NCBI GenBank assembly: GCA_947253875.1
Contig: CAMYAM010000007.1
Span: 27,298-91,297, forward strand
Source of the DNA: an uncultured Fastidiosipila sp.
Lineage (GTDB): Bacteria > Bacillota > Clostridia > Saccharofermentanales > Fastidiosipilaceae
DNA: 64,000 nucleotides
Direction of reading: 5' to 3'
The notes beneath the pieces are model-generated. The model had not been told where the DNA came from, made no database searches, and was given only the letters and a program-made list of their open reading frames with translations. Within the stretch, counting starts at the first letter, position 1. Every line of letters begins with the position of its first letter. Both the position numbers and the translations under genes were made by a program. Below are positions 29,376-37,518 of the stretch, one piece after another.

Positions 29376-30649
29376 TTAGTAGGAGCCTGTAACAAAGCAT
29401 AGCGAATATCCAAACTAACTTCTGAAATTGTTTGAATATCTTCCCAGTCAAAATATAGATATTCAGGTGTATCTAAAATTTTAGAAAATTCATTGGTGCT
29501 ATTTTTCTTGAAATCTTGGCTTTGGAAAGCTGAGTTTTCACTGTTATCACCATCGTTTAAGTGAGAAGGTAAAGATGTCCAATGGTAATCTTGTCCTACA
29601 CCTGTTGTAGCAAGCAAAGCAAGATTGTTTTCTGCCATTGCTTTTTTCTTTAAGGCTAAATCTCTATCTTGATTAAATTTAATCATTTCTGGGGTTTGGT
29701 AAGCTCTGAAATAATCTATAGTAAATTGTTTTGGATAATTAGTATCATTTGGATCAGGATTTTTTGACCAAGTTATGCCATTCCATCCTTCATAAATACC
29801 TAATAGTGTCAACATTTTATAATTAGGAGATTGTTTACTAGTTCTAACTAATTTACCATCAAAATAAAATTTCATTCCTTCAGGTTCCCACAAGAAGCCA
29901 TAGGTGTGAAAATCTGATTCTAAATCAGCTTTAACGTGATAATACAAGGTTTCTCTACGAATTTCCGGATCGCCCCATGGATGAACACCAGCTCTAACTT
30001 TGCTCCACTTCGGACCGACTTCTGGACCTAGAATTTCGAAAATATCAATTTCGGCTTGTTGATTTCTAAAATCTTCAGCACCTATCATCCACCATGCACT
30101 ATGTATTCCTCCGGCAGAAGGTACTTTTGCTCTTAGTTCAAAATAACCATATTGGGTAATGAAGTTATTTATAGCTGGATGATGATCTGTTATTGTACAA
30201 AGATTCTTATCGAAACGATGCATCCCATCACGCATACCTGTCTGAATACTACTTAATTTTTGTTTGTCAGTTCCATGCCACCAAGGTGCAGGTTCTTTTG
30301 GTATGTTTAGAGAAATATTTCCATCGGCGAGTGTATATTTAGCACGTGCATTATCTGGAGTAGTCCAGTGAATTAGATAATTTTCATCATTAAATTTGCT
30401 CTTATCAAGAATTGGATCACTAAATTCTTCGTTGAAAATAAGCTGCCAGTCATTTTCTGGGATGTCAGATACAGGTTCTATGCTATTTGCTTTACTTTTA
30501 TTTGGAGCAGAAGTAAGAAGCAGAAATACTAATATCATAGTAAGTACAAGACTTTTATTTTTTATTTTTGTTATTGAATCTGAATATAAAAGACAACTAT
30601 CATTATTAAAATAAACTTTACTAATTTCAGTTTTTCTAAATTTTCGCAT
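29282..30649 (-). CDS. Secreted glycoside hydrolase family 16 protein, C-terminus frameshifted
   Basis: This 455-residue reading has a signal peptide (NKSLVLTMILVFLLLTSAPN, about 31-50), then a GH16 beta-jelly-roll with the catalytic EIDIFE motif. A partial F5/8 type C module starts near residue 345 (NLALLATTGVGQDYHW). The last ~30 residues (from ILNTHLTAK) are out of frame: the rest of the module continues in the next frame (29166-29375). The catalytic domain is whole. GH16 enzymes cut beta-1,3/1,4-glucans or galactans, some acting on host glycans; which one applies is open. The start follows AGAGGTAAGC. The gene diverges from the YesN/YesM pair and precedes GH31. Confidence 0.85.
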   Translation of the reverse strand: MRKFRKTEISKVYFNNDSCLLYSDSITKIKNKSLVLTMILVFLLLTSAPNKSKANSIEPVSDIPENDWQLIFNEEFSDPILDKSKFNDENYLIHWTTPDNARAKYTLADGNISLNIPKEPAPWWHGTDKQKLSSIQTGMRDGMHRFDKNLCTITDHHPAINNFITQYGYFELRAKVPSAGGIHSAWWMIGAEDFRNQQAEIDIFEILGPEVGPKWSKVRAGVHPWGDPEIRRETLYYHVKADLESDFHTYGFLWEPEGMKFYFDGKLVRTSKQSPNYKMLTLLGIYEGWNGITWSKNPDPNDTNYPKQFTIDYFRAYQTPEMIKFNQDRDLALKKKAMAENNLALLATTGVGQDYHWTSLPSHLNDGDNSENSAFQSQDFKKNSTNEFSKILDTPEYLYFDWEDIQTISEVSLDIRYALLQAPTNWILNTHLTAKVIGSKLLKVGMSSGILLITI

Positions 30650-30780
30650 ACAGCTTACCTCTATAATCTTTGTGATATAATAATTGCACTTTGTTAAATA
30701 TTTAACAAGTATCTAGAAGTTTTACGTCAGAATAACCAAAAATGGTTTTGAAATTTGTGTAATTAAGAGATGTTGAATTT
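30650..30780. promoter_or_regulatory. Divergent promoter region with an 18-bp perfect palindrome
   Basis: The gap between GH16 (minus) and the YesN-type gene (plus) holds TTGTTAAATATTTAACAA (30691-30708), a perfect palindrome. On the minus strand it overlaps a possible -35 (TTGTTA) for the GH16-GH31 operon. It is a natural candidate operator for the adjacent AraC-type regulator. Confidence 0.5.
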
Positions 30781-32274
30781 ATGAGAGTTTTGTTAGTAGA
30801 TGACGAAAAAATTGAGAGACAAGGGCTAAAGTATCTCTTTGATAAGCACGGTTTTAATTTTGAAATTCATGAGGCTAAACATGGTGAAATTGCACTAGAA
30901 AAGCTCCAAGAGCAAGAATTCGACCTCGTAATTACAGACTTGAAAATGCCAGTCATGGATGGTTTGCATCTAATTGAGAATATGCATGATTTGGAAAAGA
31001 TTCCTAGAACTGTAATTTATAGTGCCTATAGCGATTTTTTCTATGCAAAACAAGCTATTCATTTAGGTGTCATAGACTATTTAATTAAACCAGTTGAAGA
31101 ACATGAATTTGTTAAACTAATTAATAAAGTTGAGGATGAAATAAGTTTAGAAAAGACAGCCAATATAGAGAAGATTCTAGGTTCCAGTTTGAGCCAAAGA
31201 AATGAATACGGTCTAGAATTAAGTGCAGATGATTACAATACGGAATTAACGGGTATTGCAGTCGCATTTGATATAGAGGCTAGTACATTAGGACAAATTC
31301 ACGAAGAGTTTAAAGAAATTCTTGAAACGATTTTCCCTGAAGTATATTTATTTATCGAGAATGAACAAGAAGGAATTTTTTTCGCCTTAAACGTTCATAA
31401 GAATGTTTATGAGAGTCTGCAAAAGTTACTTCCTGTTTTAGAGGAAAAGTTTTCAGGATATGTCCGCTTCTTTATTTTTGAAAATTTTACCAATTATGAA
31501 AAACTTAAAGAATCTGTAAGTAATGGTAAGAATAAACTTAAATCTAGAATATTTGCTCCTAGAAGCCAAGTTTATTCATTATTAACCAAACCCGACGAAA
31601 ATGAAATTTATTTGAATAGGAATTCAGTGATGCACAATGTGCAACGGGATGATTCGACTGTAGCAGAAACCCTAGAGAAGATGATAGATGAACTTGCTAA
31701 ACTAGGACAATTCAGTAATCTTTACACAAAATATATATTTTTGCAGATGATTGAGAAAGTTAATCCGAATTTGTCACCAAAAGACATAGAGAAATTTTTA
31801 GCTTTGGAAAATTTGGAAGAAATCGAATCCTTTTTGTATGGAATTATTGGTGTTGCTAGTGATAGAAATACTACAAACGTATGGAAAGAAGGCGAAGAGC
31901 TTATAAATTCTAACAGTCAAGATGATACTGAAGATATTGTTCCTGAGGTTGAAACTGTTAAAACATACATTAAGCAACATTTTCAAGACAATCCTAATCT
32001 GGAGACAATAGCTCAACAGGTGCATTTGAGCCCGAATTATTTGTGCGTAATTTTCAAAAAAGAAACAGGAATGACTGTAGTAGCCTATATGACTGAAGTT
32101 AAATTGAATTATGCTGCATATTTATTAGAAAATACTTACGAAAGAATAGCTGATATAGCAGAAAAAGTAGGTTATACGAATACTTCTTATTTTAATATGA
32201 TTTTCAAGAATAGCTTTGGAATGACTCCTTCGGTCTATAGAAAACAAAAACAAATAAAGGCAATGGACAAATAA
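30781..32274 (+). CDS. YesN-type response regulator (receiver + AraC HTH)
   Basis: The 497-residue regulator has a receiver domain (1-120) with phosphoacceptor Asp53 (LVITDLKMPVMDG) and the IKPVEE lysine. A variable middle of about 260 residues follows, then a C-terminal AraC-type double HTH (about 390-490; LSPNYLCVIFKKETG and IAEKVGYTNTSYFNMIFKN are its recognition blocks). This class controls sugar importers and glycosidases next to it. The kinase gene follows directly. There is no strong binding site before the ATG (aagagatgttgaattt). Confidence 0.92.
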   Translation: MRVLLVDDEKIERQGLKYLFDKHGFNFEIHEAKHGEIALEKLQEQEFDLVITDLKMPVMDGLHLIENMHDLEKIPRTVIYSAYSDFFYAKQAIHLGVIDYLIKPVEEHEFVKLINKVEDEISLEKTANIEKILGSSLSQRNEYGLELSADDYNTELTGIAVAFDIEASTLGQIHEEFKEILETIFPEVYLFIENEQEGIFFALNVHKNVYESLQKLLPVLEEKFSGYVRFFIFENFTNYEKLKESVSNGKNKLKSRIFAPRSQVYSLLTKPDENEIYLNRNSVMHNVQRDDSTVAETLEKMIDELAKLGQFSNLYTKYIFLQMIEKVNPNLSPKDIEKFLALENLEEIESFLYGIIGVASDRNTTNVWKEGEELINSNSQDDTEDIVPEVETVKTYIKQHFQDNPNLETIAQQVHLSPNYLCVIFKKETGMTVVAYMTEVKLNYAAYLLENTYERIADIAEKVGYTNTSYFNMIFKNSFGMTPSVYRKQKQIKAMDK

Positions 32275-32296
32275 GTTGAGGTTTTTAGGGGCAAAA

Positions 32297-33943
32297 ATGT
32301 TTAGAAATAAAGAAAAAGTTAAAGAGCATGAAAAAGGGTTTAATTTGAATTTTGCACCAAGTATCAAAGATAATAAAAAGGACACACTTTTATTAAGGTT
32401 AAGTGTTTATTTATTAGCTTTTAGTGTTTTGCCAATACTTTTTCTAAGCCTTTACTTTCAACATCAACTGAAACATGAACAAGAAAGTACCTTGAGTAGA
32501 GCATATGATGATTACAGTGTATATATGGCTGAACAAATAGATCAGAAGGTTAGCAATATTAAAGAAATAATGCTAACACTTGGTCAAAATCAGAGCCTAC
32601 AAGAAGCACTTAGATTAAGAAATACTAGTGATTATTATTTTGACAAAGATTTACGTCAGAACTTTGAAACATATATCTGGTATAACTTAACTAGTAATCG
32701 CTCTATTATAAAAAGCTTTAGAATTTATTCAAGAAATGCAGAGCGACATATAGGTTACTTTATCTCCCCTTATGAATATGCGGACAAAAATGTACAAAGC
32801 ATTTTAAAAAGACAAGCCAAATATGTTGGACTGACTGCAGATGCTAATTCTGAACTTTACTATATTTATCCTATTTTTTCACGCTTTGGTGAAGAGCCAG
32901 TTGCCCATGCTTTAGCTGGGATTGATAAAGATAAAGCTTTCTCCAATAAAGTACAAATGAATGCCAGAGAGAACAATTTTGCATCAATAATCTTAATGAA
33001 TGATCAAGAAGTAAAGAGTACTTATTCTAGTGATTTCCAATTACCTTATGTAGAAGTAAATAGACATTGTCCACTTAGTGGCTTAGATTTACAATTACTG
33101 ATCCCATATAAGTCTTTGCATGTTGATGTTTTGCCGTTAATATTTTTTGCACTTCTAACCTTAGTTATTTTTATATTGTTATTTTTATTAATTAATAGGC
33201 AACTAAGAATATTGAGAGAACAGATAATTCAAGAACAGAATATGGTTCAAGTTTTGCACTATAACAGCTTGCAAAGACAAATGAATCCGCACTTTTTGTA
33301 TAACACCCTATCTATGATTAATTGGAAGGCTAAGTATGCTGGACAGGAGGATATTTCAGATATTACCTTGCGTTTGTCCAAATATTATAGATTAGTGCTT
33401 AATAACGGTAAACCATACCAAAGTTTAGAAAATGCTTTTACAATGGCAGAAATATATTTAAATCTGAAACAAGAACTTATGGATGAGGATTTGCATTTTA
33501 ACTTAGACTTAAAAGAAAGCATAAAAGATAGAAAGATTATTAATTTCATTCTCCAGCCTTTAGTAGAGAACGCTGTTGTTCACGGAATTAGCGCAACAGG
33601 ACAAGCTGGATATGTAGAAATTAAAGCAAAAGAGATTAACGAAAATAATGATAAAGAGGCAAAATCAGATTTATTAATCCTAATATATGATGATGGTCGC
33701 GGACTATATAATTTCAATGAGGTTCTTGATGAAAGCGATTCAGGTTTTGCAATCAAGAACATAGCAACTCGTTTACAATTAGCACATGGAAAAAACTATG
33801 GACTCGCACTTTATTCTGGTGAGGAGATCTACAAGCTCAATGCTGATGTAGCGGAGGATATTTACTACGGTGATCAAGACTTTAGAGAATTGTTAGCTAA
33901 AGCCAAAGGAAAAGGTACTTTAACCGTATTGTTTTTACCATAA
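32297..33943 (+). CDS. YesM/LytS-type sensor histidine kinase
   Basis: The protein (548 residues from this start) has membrane segment 1 (about 38-57), an extracellular sensor region of about 230 residues and segment 2 (about 280-300). The His_kinase domain has the phosphoryl His in RQMNPHFLYNTL, followed by an HATPase domain (LQPLVENAVVHG, DDGRGL, FAIKNIATRL). An in-frame TTG at 32276 has no ribosome site; ATG 32297 follows taggggc. It pairs with the YesN-type regulator and probably senses an extracellular sugar, perhaps via the importer lipoprotein (inference). Confidence 0.9.
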   Translation: MFRNKEKVKEHEKGFNLNFAPSIKDNKKDTLLLRLSVYLLAFSVLPILFLSLYFQHQLKHEQESTLSRAYDDYSVYMAEQIDQKVSNIKEIMLTLGQNQSLQEALRLRNTSDYYFDKDLRQNFETYIWYNLTSNRSIIKSFRIYSRNAERHIGYFISPYEYADKNVQSILKRQAKYVGLTADANSELYYIYPIFSRFGEEPVAHALAGIDKDKAFSNKVQMNARENNFASIILMNDQEVKSTYSSDFQLPYVEVNRHCPLSGLDLQLLIPYKSLHVDVLPLIFFALLTLVIFILLFLLINRQLRILREQIIQEQNMVQVLHYNSLQRQMNPHFLYNTLSMINWKAKYAGQEDISDITLRLSKYYRLVLNNGKPYQSLENAFTMAEIYLNLKQELMDEDLHFNLDLKESIKDRKIINFILQPLVENAVVHGISATGQAGYVEIKAKEINENNDKEAKSDLLILIYDDGRGLYNFNEVLDESDSGFAIKNIATRLQLAHGKNYGLALYSGEEIYKLNADVAEDIYYGDQDFRELLAKAKGKGTLTVLFLP

Positions 33944-34037
33944 TTTTTACCATAATCAATAAAATATTGTTATATTTTATAAAAAATTGCTATTTTTATA
34001 TCTAAAAAATTCTACTAAACTATAAGTAATAGAGATG

Positions 34038-34087
34038 TTGGCCAAAGAAAAAAGAACTTGGAGGTTATAAGTTCTAAACTTGGCCAA
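34038..34087 (+). promoter_or_regulatory. Structured leader before the second ABC importer
   Basis: Two TTGGCCAA boxes (34038-34045, 34080-34087) enclose AGAACTT (34053-34059) and AAGTTCT (34069-34075). Because TTGGCCAA is self-complementary, both pairs can nest into one long hairpin whose 9-nt loop shows GGAGG. The real ribosome site (ATGGAGG) lies just after it. Confidence 0.5.
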
Positions 34088-34109
34088 AATAAAAATGGAG
34101 GATTTGAAG

Positions 34110-35447
34110 ATGAGAAAGATAGTGAAGAAATCACTAGCAACAGTTTTGAGTTTAAGTCTTGCTCTAGGTCTAGTAGCATGTAACCAAAATACTCAAAAAG
34201 AAACGGGTAAAACAACAGACAAAAAAGTTGGAAGCGAACAATCAACTGGCAAAAAAGATGATGGTAAAGAAAACCAAGAAAAAATTCCTCTAAGAATTAT
34301 GTATTGGAACAAACAAGAAACAATGCAATCATTCCTAGATTTAGTTAAAGAGAAATTACCTCAAGTAGATCTAGAATTTCAATTCGTTCCGGTCGGTGAG
34401 TTAGATAGTATAGTCAGTGCTCAATTACAAGCTAGTGAAGGTCCAGATATTTTACCTTCTGGTACTAGTGAAGCATATGCTAAAGCAGGTTACTTAGTAG
34501 ACTTATCTAATGAAGATTTCATGAAGAACTTTGATGAAAGTGCATTAGACCTAATTTCAATCAATGGTAAACAATATGGTATACCAGGATTAAGCTGGTA
34601 TGAAGGTATGTTCTATAACAAGACAATATTCGAAGAAAATGGTTTAACACCTCCAAAATCTTTTGAAGAGTTAATGCAATTACACAAGGCTCTAAAAGAT
34701 AAAGGTATTAAACCTCAAGCAATGGGTGCAAACTCATGGGAACCAATGATGAAATCAAGTTTAGGTTTCGCAATTTGTGAATGGCTACGTACTACTGAAG
34801 ATGGTAAAACATTTGACCAAGATATTCGTGAAGGCAAGCGTACATTCTCAGGTTCTAAACTTAAAGAAAACATCGAGATTTGGGATCAATACATAGAAGA
34901 TGGTTATTTGACTCCAGATATGTTGGAAGTAAGTTATGATGAAGCTTTAGTTGAATTTGCTACAGGTAAAGCAGCTATGTGGGAATCAGGTCCATGGGCA
35001 GTTGAAGCTATTAAGAAAACTAATCCAGATCTAAAATTTGACATGTTCCCATTCTACGGTACAAAAGGCGATGAAGGCTGGTTAGTTGGTGGTCCTGGTG
35101 TTACATTTGGTATTAACTCAGCAAGTAAGAACCAAGATGCAGCTAAAGAAGTTCTAGCATTAATGGCATCTCCTGAAGGTCAAAAAGCTCTTCTAGAGAA
35201 CAACCCAGGTTCAGGTTCATTTGGTAAAGATGTTAAAGTAGAACTTCCAGAATACTTCCAAGGCGTAAAAGAAGTCTTAAGTAATGGTCGTACATATTGC
35301 CCATGGTTTGTATGGAGTACAAATAATAGCCCATACATTGAAACCTACGGTAAAGGACTACAAGAATACCTACAAGGTAATATGACAATTGATGAAGTTT
35401 TAGCTCAAGTTGATGAAGTTGCAAAAGCTGATCACGAAATGAAATAG
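34110..35447 (+). CDS. ABC sugar importer substrate-binding lipoprotein
   Basis: The 445-residue precursor has signal MRKIVKKSLATVLSLSLAL and a lipobox ending at Cys24 (LVAC). A Lys/Gly/Thr linker and a family 1 solute-binding fold follow (GPDILPSGTSEAYAKAGYLVDLS, YGIPGLSWYEGMFYNK, GKAAMWESGPWAVEAI). In-frame ATG/TTG codons upstream of 34110 fall inside the leader hairpin and would add charged residues before the signal. ATG 34110 follows ATGGAGG. It is placed after YesN/YesM and before two permeases, so it is probably the inducible sugar receptor of the locus. Confidence 0.92.
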   Translation: MRKIVKKSLATVLSLSLALGLVACNQNTQKETGKTTDKKVGSEQSTGKKDDGKENQEKIPLRIMYWNKQETMQSFLDLVKEKLPQVDLEFQFVPVGELDSIVSAQLQASEGPDILPSGTSEAYAKAGYLVDLSNEDFMKNFDESALDLISINGKQYGIPGLSWYEGMFYNKTIFEENGLTPPKSFEELMQLHKALKDKGIKPQAMGANSWEPMMKSSLGFAICEWLRTTEDGKTFDQDIREGKRTFSGSKLKENIEIWDQYIEDGYLTPDMLEVSYDEALVEFATGKAAMWESGPWAVEAIKKTNPDLKFDMFPFYGTKGDEGWLVGGPGVTFGINSASKNQDAAKEVLALMASPEGQKALLENNPGSGSFGKDVKVELPEYFQGVKEVLSNGRTYCPWFVWSTNNSPYIETYGKGLQEYLQGNMTIDEVLAQVDEVAKADHEMK

Positions 35448-35478
35448 TCAATATTTCGACCAGTAGCTAATAAATAAA

Positions 35479-35518
35479 AAATTGGCGGGGTCTTGGCTCC
35501 GCCAATTTATTTTTAAAA
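35479..35518 (+). terminator. Attenuating terminator between lipoprotein and permease genes
   Basis: A perfect 10-bp stem (aaattggcgg, 35479-35488, with ccgccaattt, 35499-35508) has a GC-rich inner part and is followed by attttt. It is strong by appearance, so much transcription may stop before the permeases. Confidence 0.8.
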
Positions 35519-35538
35519 GATAATTGAGAGGAAATGGT

Positions 35539-36474
35539 ATGACTAAAGCCAGTATTGATAAAAAGAATAATAATTCAGATGTGAGTAAACACAGGAGAAA
35601 ACAAAAATTTAAAATAGCATTGCAGTATGAAATTCTAATTGTCCCAGCTTTGGTCTTATACATATTATTCTGCGGAGTTCCTTTCATAGCAACTTTCTTA
35701 TATAGTGTCACAGATTACAATATATATAACTTAAAGGATTACGGATTTGCTGGATTAAGTAATTACATTAGAGTATTTGAAACTTCTGTTATAAAAACAG
35801 CGTTGCTTAACTCAATCTGGTATGCATTAGCAATGACATTCTTCCAATCATTAATTGCTATACCTTTGGCAGTTTTATTGAATAATAAGATCCCAGGAAG
35901 AAATTTCATGAGGGCAGGCTGGTTCTTGCCAGCAATGTTCAGTCCAATGGTAGTTGGTTTCCTGTTCAAGTTCTTGTTTGGTCGTAGCGGTCCTGTCAAT
36001 ATGTTTTTGCAAAATCTAGGACATGAAGGAATTGCCTTCTTCAGTACAGATAATGCTTTAAATACAATTATTTTCTCACAAGTATGGCAATGGACTGGTT
36101 GGGCAATGGTCATATATCTTGCTAATTTACAAACGATTCCGTCAGACATGATAGAAGCAGCAAGAGTTGATGGTGCAAGCGGTTTTGATATATTCTTCAG
36201 GATTACTTTACCATTATTATATCCTGGAGTAACTGTCGTAGGTATTAGTTCACTTGTTGGTGGCTTAAAGGTATTTGATATTGTCTATTCCATGACAAAT
36301 GGTGGCCCAGGTTATTCAACCGAGACAATTATGAGTACTATGCTCAAGATTACTTCGGGTAGAGGAGATTACGCTCTGGCATCAGCATTTGGTGTTGTGT
36401 TTTTTGCAGTGGTTTTATTCATTAGCATGATCTTACTTAGATTGCTCAAAGTTTGGGAAAACAAGGTTAGTTAG
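35539..36474 (+). CDS. ABC sugar importer permease (MalF/UgpA-type)
   Basis: From ATG 35539 this is a 311-residue inner-membrane protein with six hydrophobic segments. Its EAA loop is MIEAARVDGASGFDIFFRITLPLLYP. The TTG at 35524 is in frame but lies at the ribosome site (gagaggaaa), so 35539 is chosen. It follows the binding-protein gene after an attenuator and is coupled to the next permease by a 6-base gap. Confidence 0.92.
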   Translation: MTKASIDKKNNNSDVSKHRRKQKFKIALQYEILIVPALVLYILFCGVPFIATFLYSVTDYNIYNLKDYGFAGLSNYIRVFETSVIKTALLNSIWYALAMTFFQSLIAIPLAVLLNNKIPGRNFMRAGWFLPAMFSPMVVGFLFKFLFGRSGPVNMFLQNLGHEGIAFFSTDNALNTIIFSQVWQWTGWAMVIYLANLQTIPSDMIEAARVDGASGFDIFFRITLPLLYPGVTVVGISSLVGGLKVFDIVYSMTNGGPGYSTETIMSTMLKITSGRGDYALASAFGVVFFAVVLFISMILLRLLKVWENKVS

Positions 36475-36489
36475 GAAGAGGTGCTAGAG

Positions 36490-37353
36490 ATGAAAGAATT
36501 TGTATCGAATTTTAAATATATATTCAAAAAAGGTAATCGTCGCTACATAGGAGTAACGTTGTTATTGATAGCTTTATTTTTAGTATTTATGATACCGGTA
36601 TATTATTTAGTAATAACTACGGTGAAAACTCCAGAAGAAGCAGCTCTACACCCAATGGCTCTACCAATTAGCTGGGATTTTTCTTCATATGGAGAAGCAC
36701 TAAAAAAGATGAACTACTTTAATGCTTTGAGAAATACAATGTTTATAGCAGGTATGACAGTAGTAATTAACATATCTGCAGCAAGTATGGCATCTTATGC
36801 TTTAGCACGTCATAGAAGCAAATTGAATTCATTTATATTCATGTTATTTGTAAGTGGTATGATGATACCTTTCCAAATGGGTTTATCAAGCTTATTTAAA
36901 TTAATGAGCGATTTAAACTTAGTTAATACTCCTTGGGCAGTTATCTTAGTAAATGCATCAGGAAGCTTGATTTCAAGTATCTTTATGATGAAATCATTTA
37001 TCTCCTCTTCAGTGCCAATTGAGATTGAGGAAGCTGCCAGAATAGATGGAGCTGGTGTTTTAGGTATATTCTTCCAGATAGTTTTACCATTGATGAAACC
37101 TGTTATAGCTACCATGTCTATAATTGTTATGCTAGGTGCCTGGAATGATTTCTTGAATCCTCTACTATTTCTAATGGAAGATAAGAAATACGTCTTATTA
37201 CAACAGTTATCTAAGAACATCGGTCAGTTCTCAGTTGACTGGAATAGCATGTTCCCAATGCTGGTACTGTCAGTTTTGCCATTGACTTTAGTATTTATAT
37301 TCTTGCAAAGATACATTATTTCAGGTGTAGTAGCAGGTGCGGTTAAAGGATAA
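36490..37353 (+). CDS. ABC sugar importer permease (MalG/UgpE-type)
   Basis: The 287-residue partner permease has six membrane segments. Its EAA loop is IEEAARIDGAGVLGIFFQIVLPLMKP and its C-terminus IISGVVAGAVKG is typical. GTG 36481 is in frame, but aggaagagg is too close to it and sits well for ATG 36490. It is the last gene of the importer, and no ATPase gene follows, as in the first importer. Confidence 0.92.
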   Translation: MKEFVSNFKYIFKKGNRRYIGVTLLLIALFLVFMIPVYYLVITTVKTPEEAALHPMALPISWDFSSYGEALKKMNYFNALRNTMFIAGMTVVINISAASMASYALARHRSKLNSFIFMLFVSGMMIPFQMGLSSLFKLMSDLNLVNTPWAVILVNASGSLISSIFMMKSFISSSVPIEIEEAARIDGAGVLGIFFQIVLPLMKPVIATMSIIVMLGAWNDFLNPLLFLMEDKKYVLLQQLSKNIGQFSVDWNSMFPMLVLSVLPLTLVFIFLQRYIISGVVAGAVKG

Positions 37354-37481
37354 AAATTAAAAAATAACAAAATAACAATTTTTATGATGATTTGTATGAT
37401 TGAGAGAATGTGGTTTACTTATATAAGTAGACCATATTTTTTGCTAAAAGTTTCTTAATTGTAGAGCTTTTTTCTTAGAAT

Positions 37482-37490
37482 TGCTATAAT
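37482..37490 (+). promoter_or_regulatory. Extended -10 promoter element (TGCTATAAT)
   Basis: TGCTATAAT lies about 30 bases before the CPBP-like gene start. No good -35 is visible, as is usual for extended -10 promoters. Confidence 0.5.
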
Positions 37491-37518
37491 CTGTATAGCA
37501 ATATGAAAGGCCAATGTG

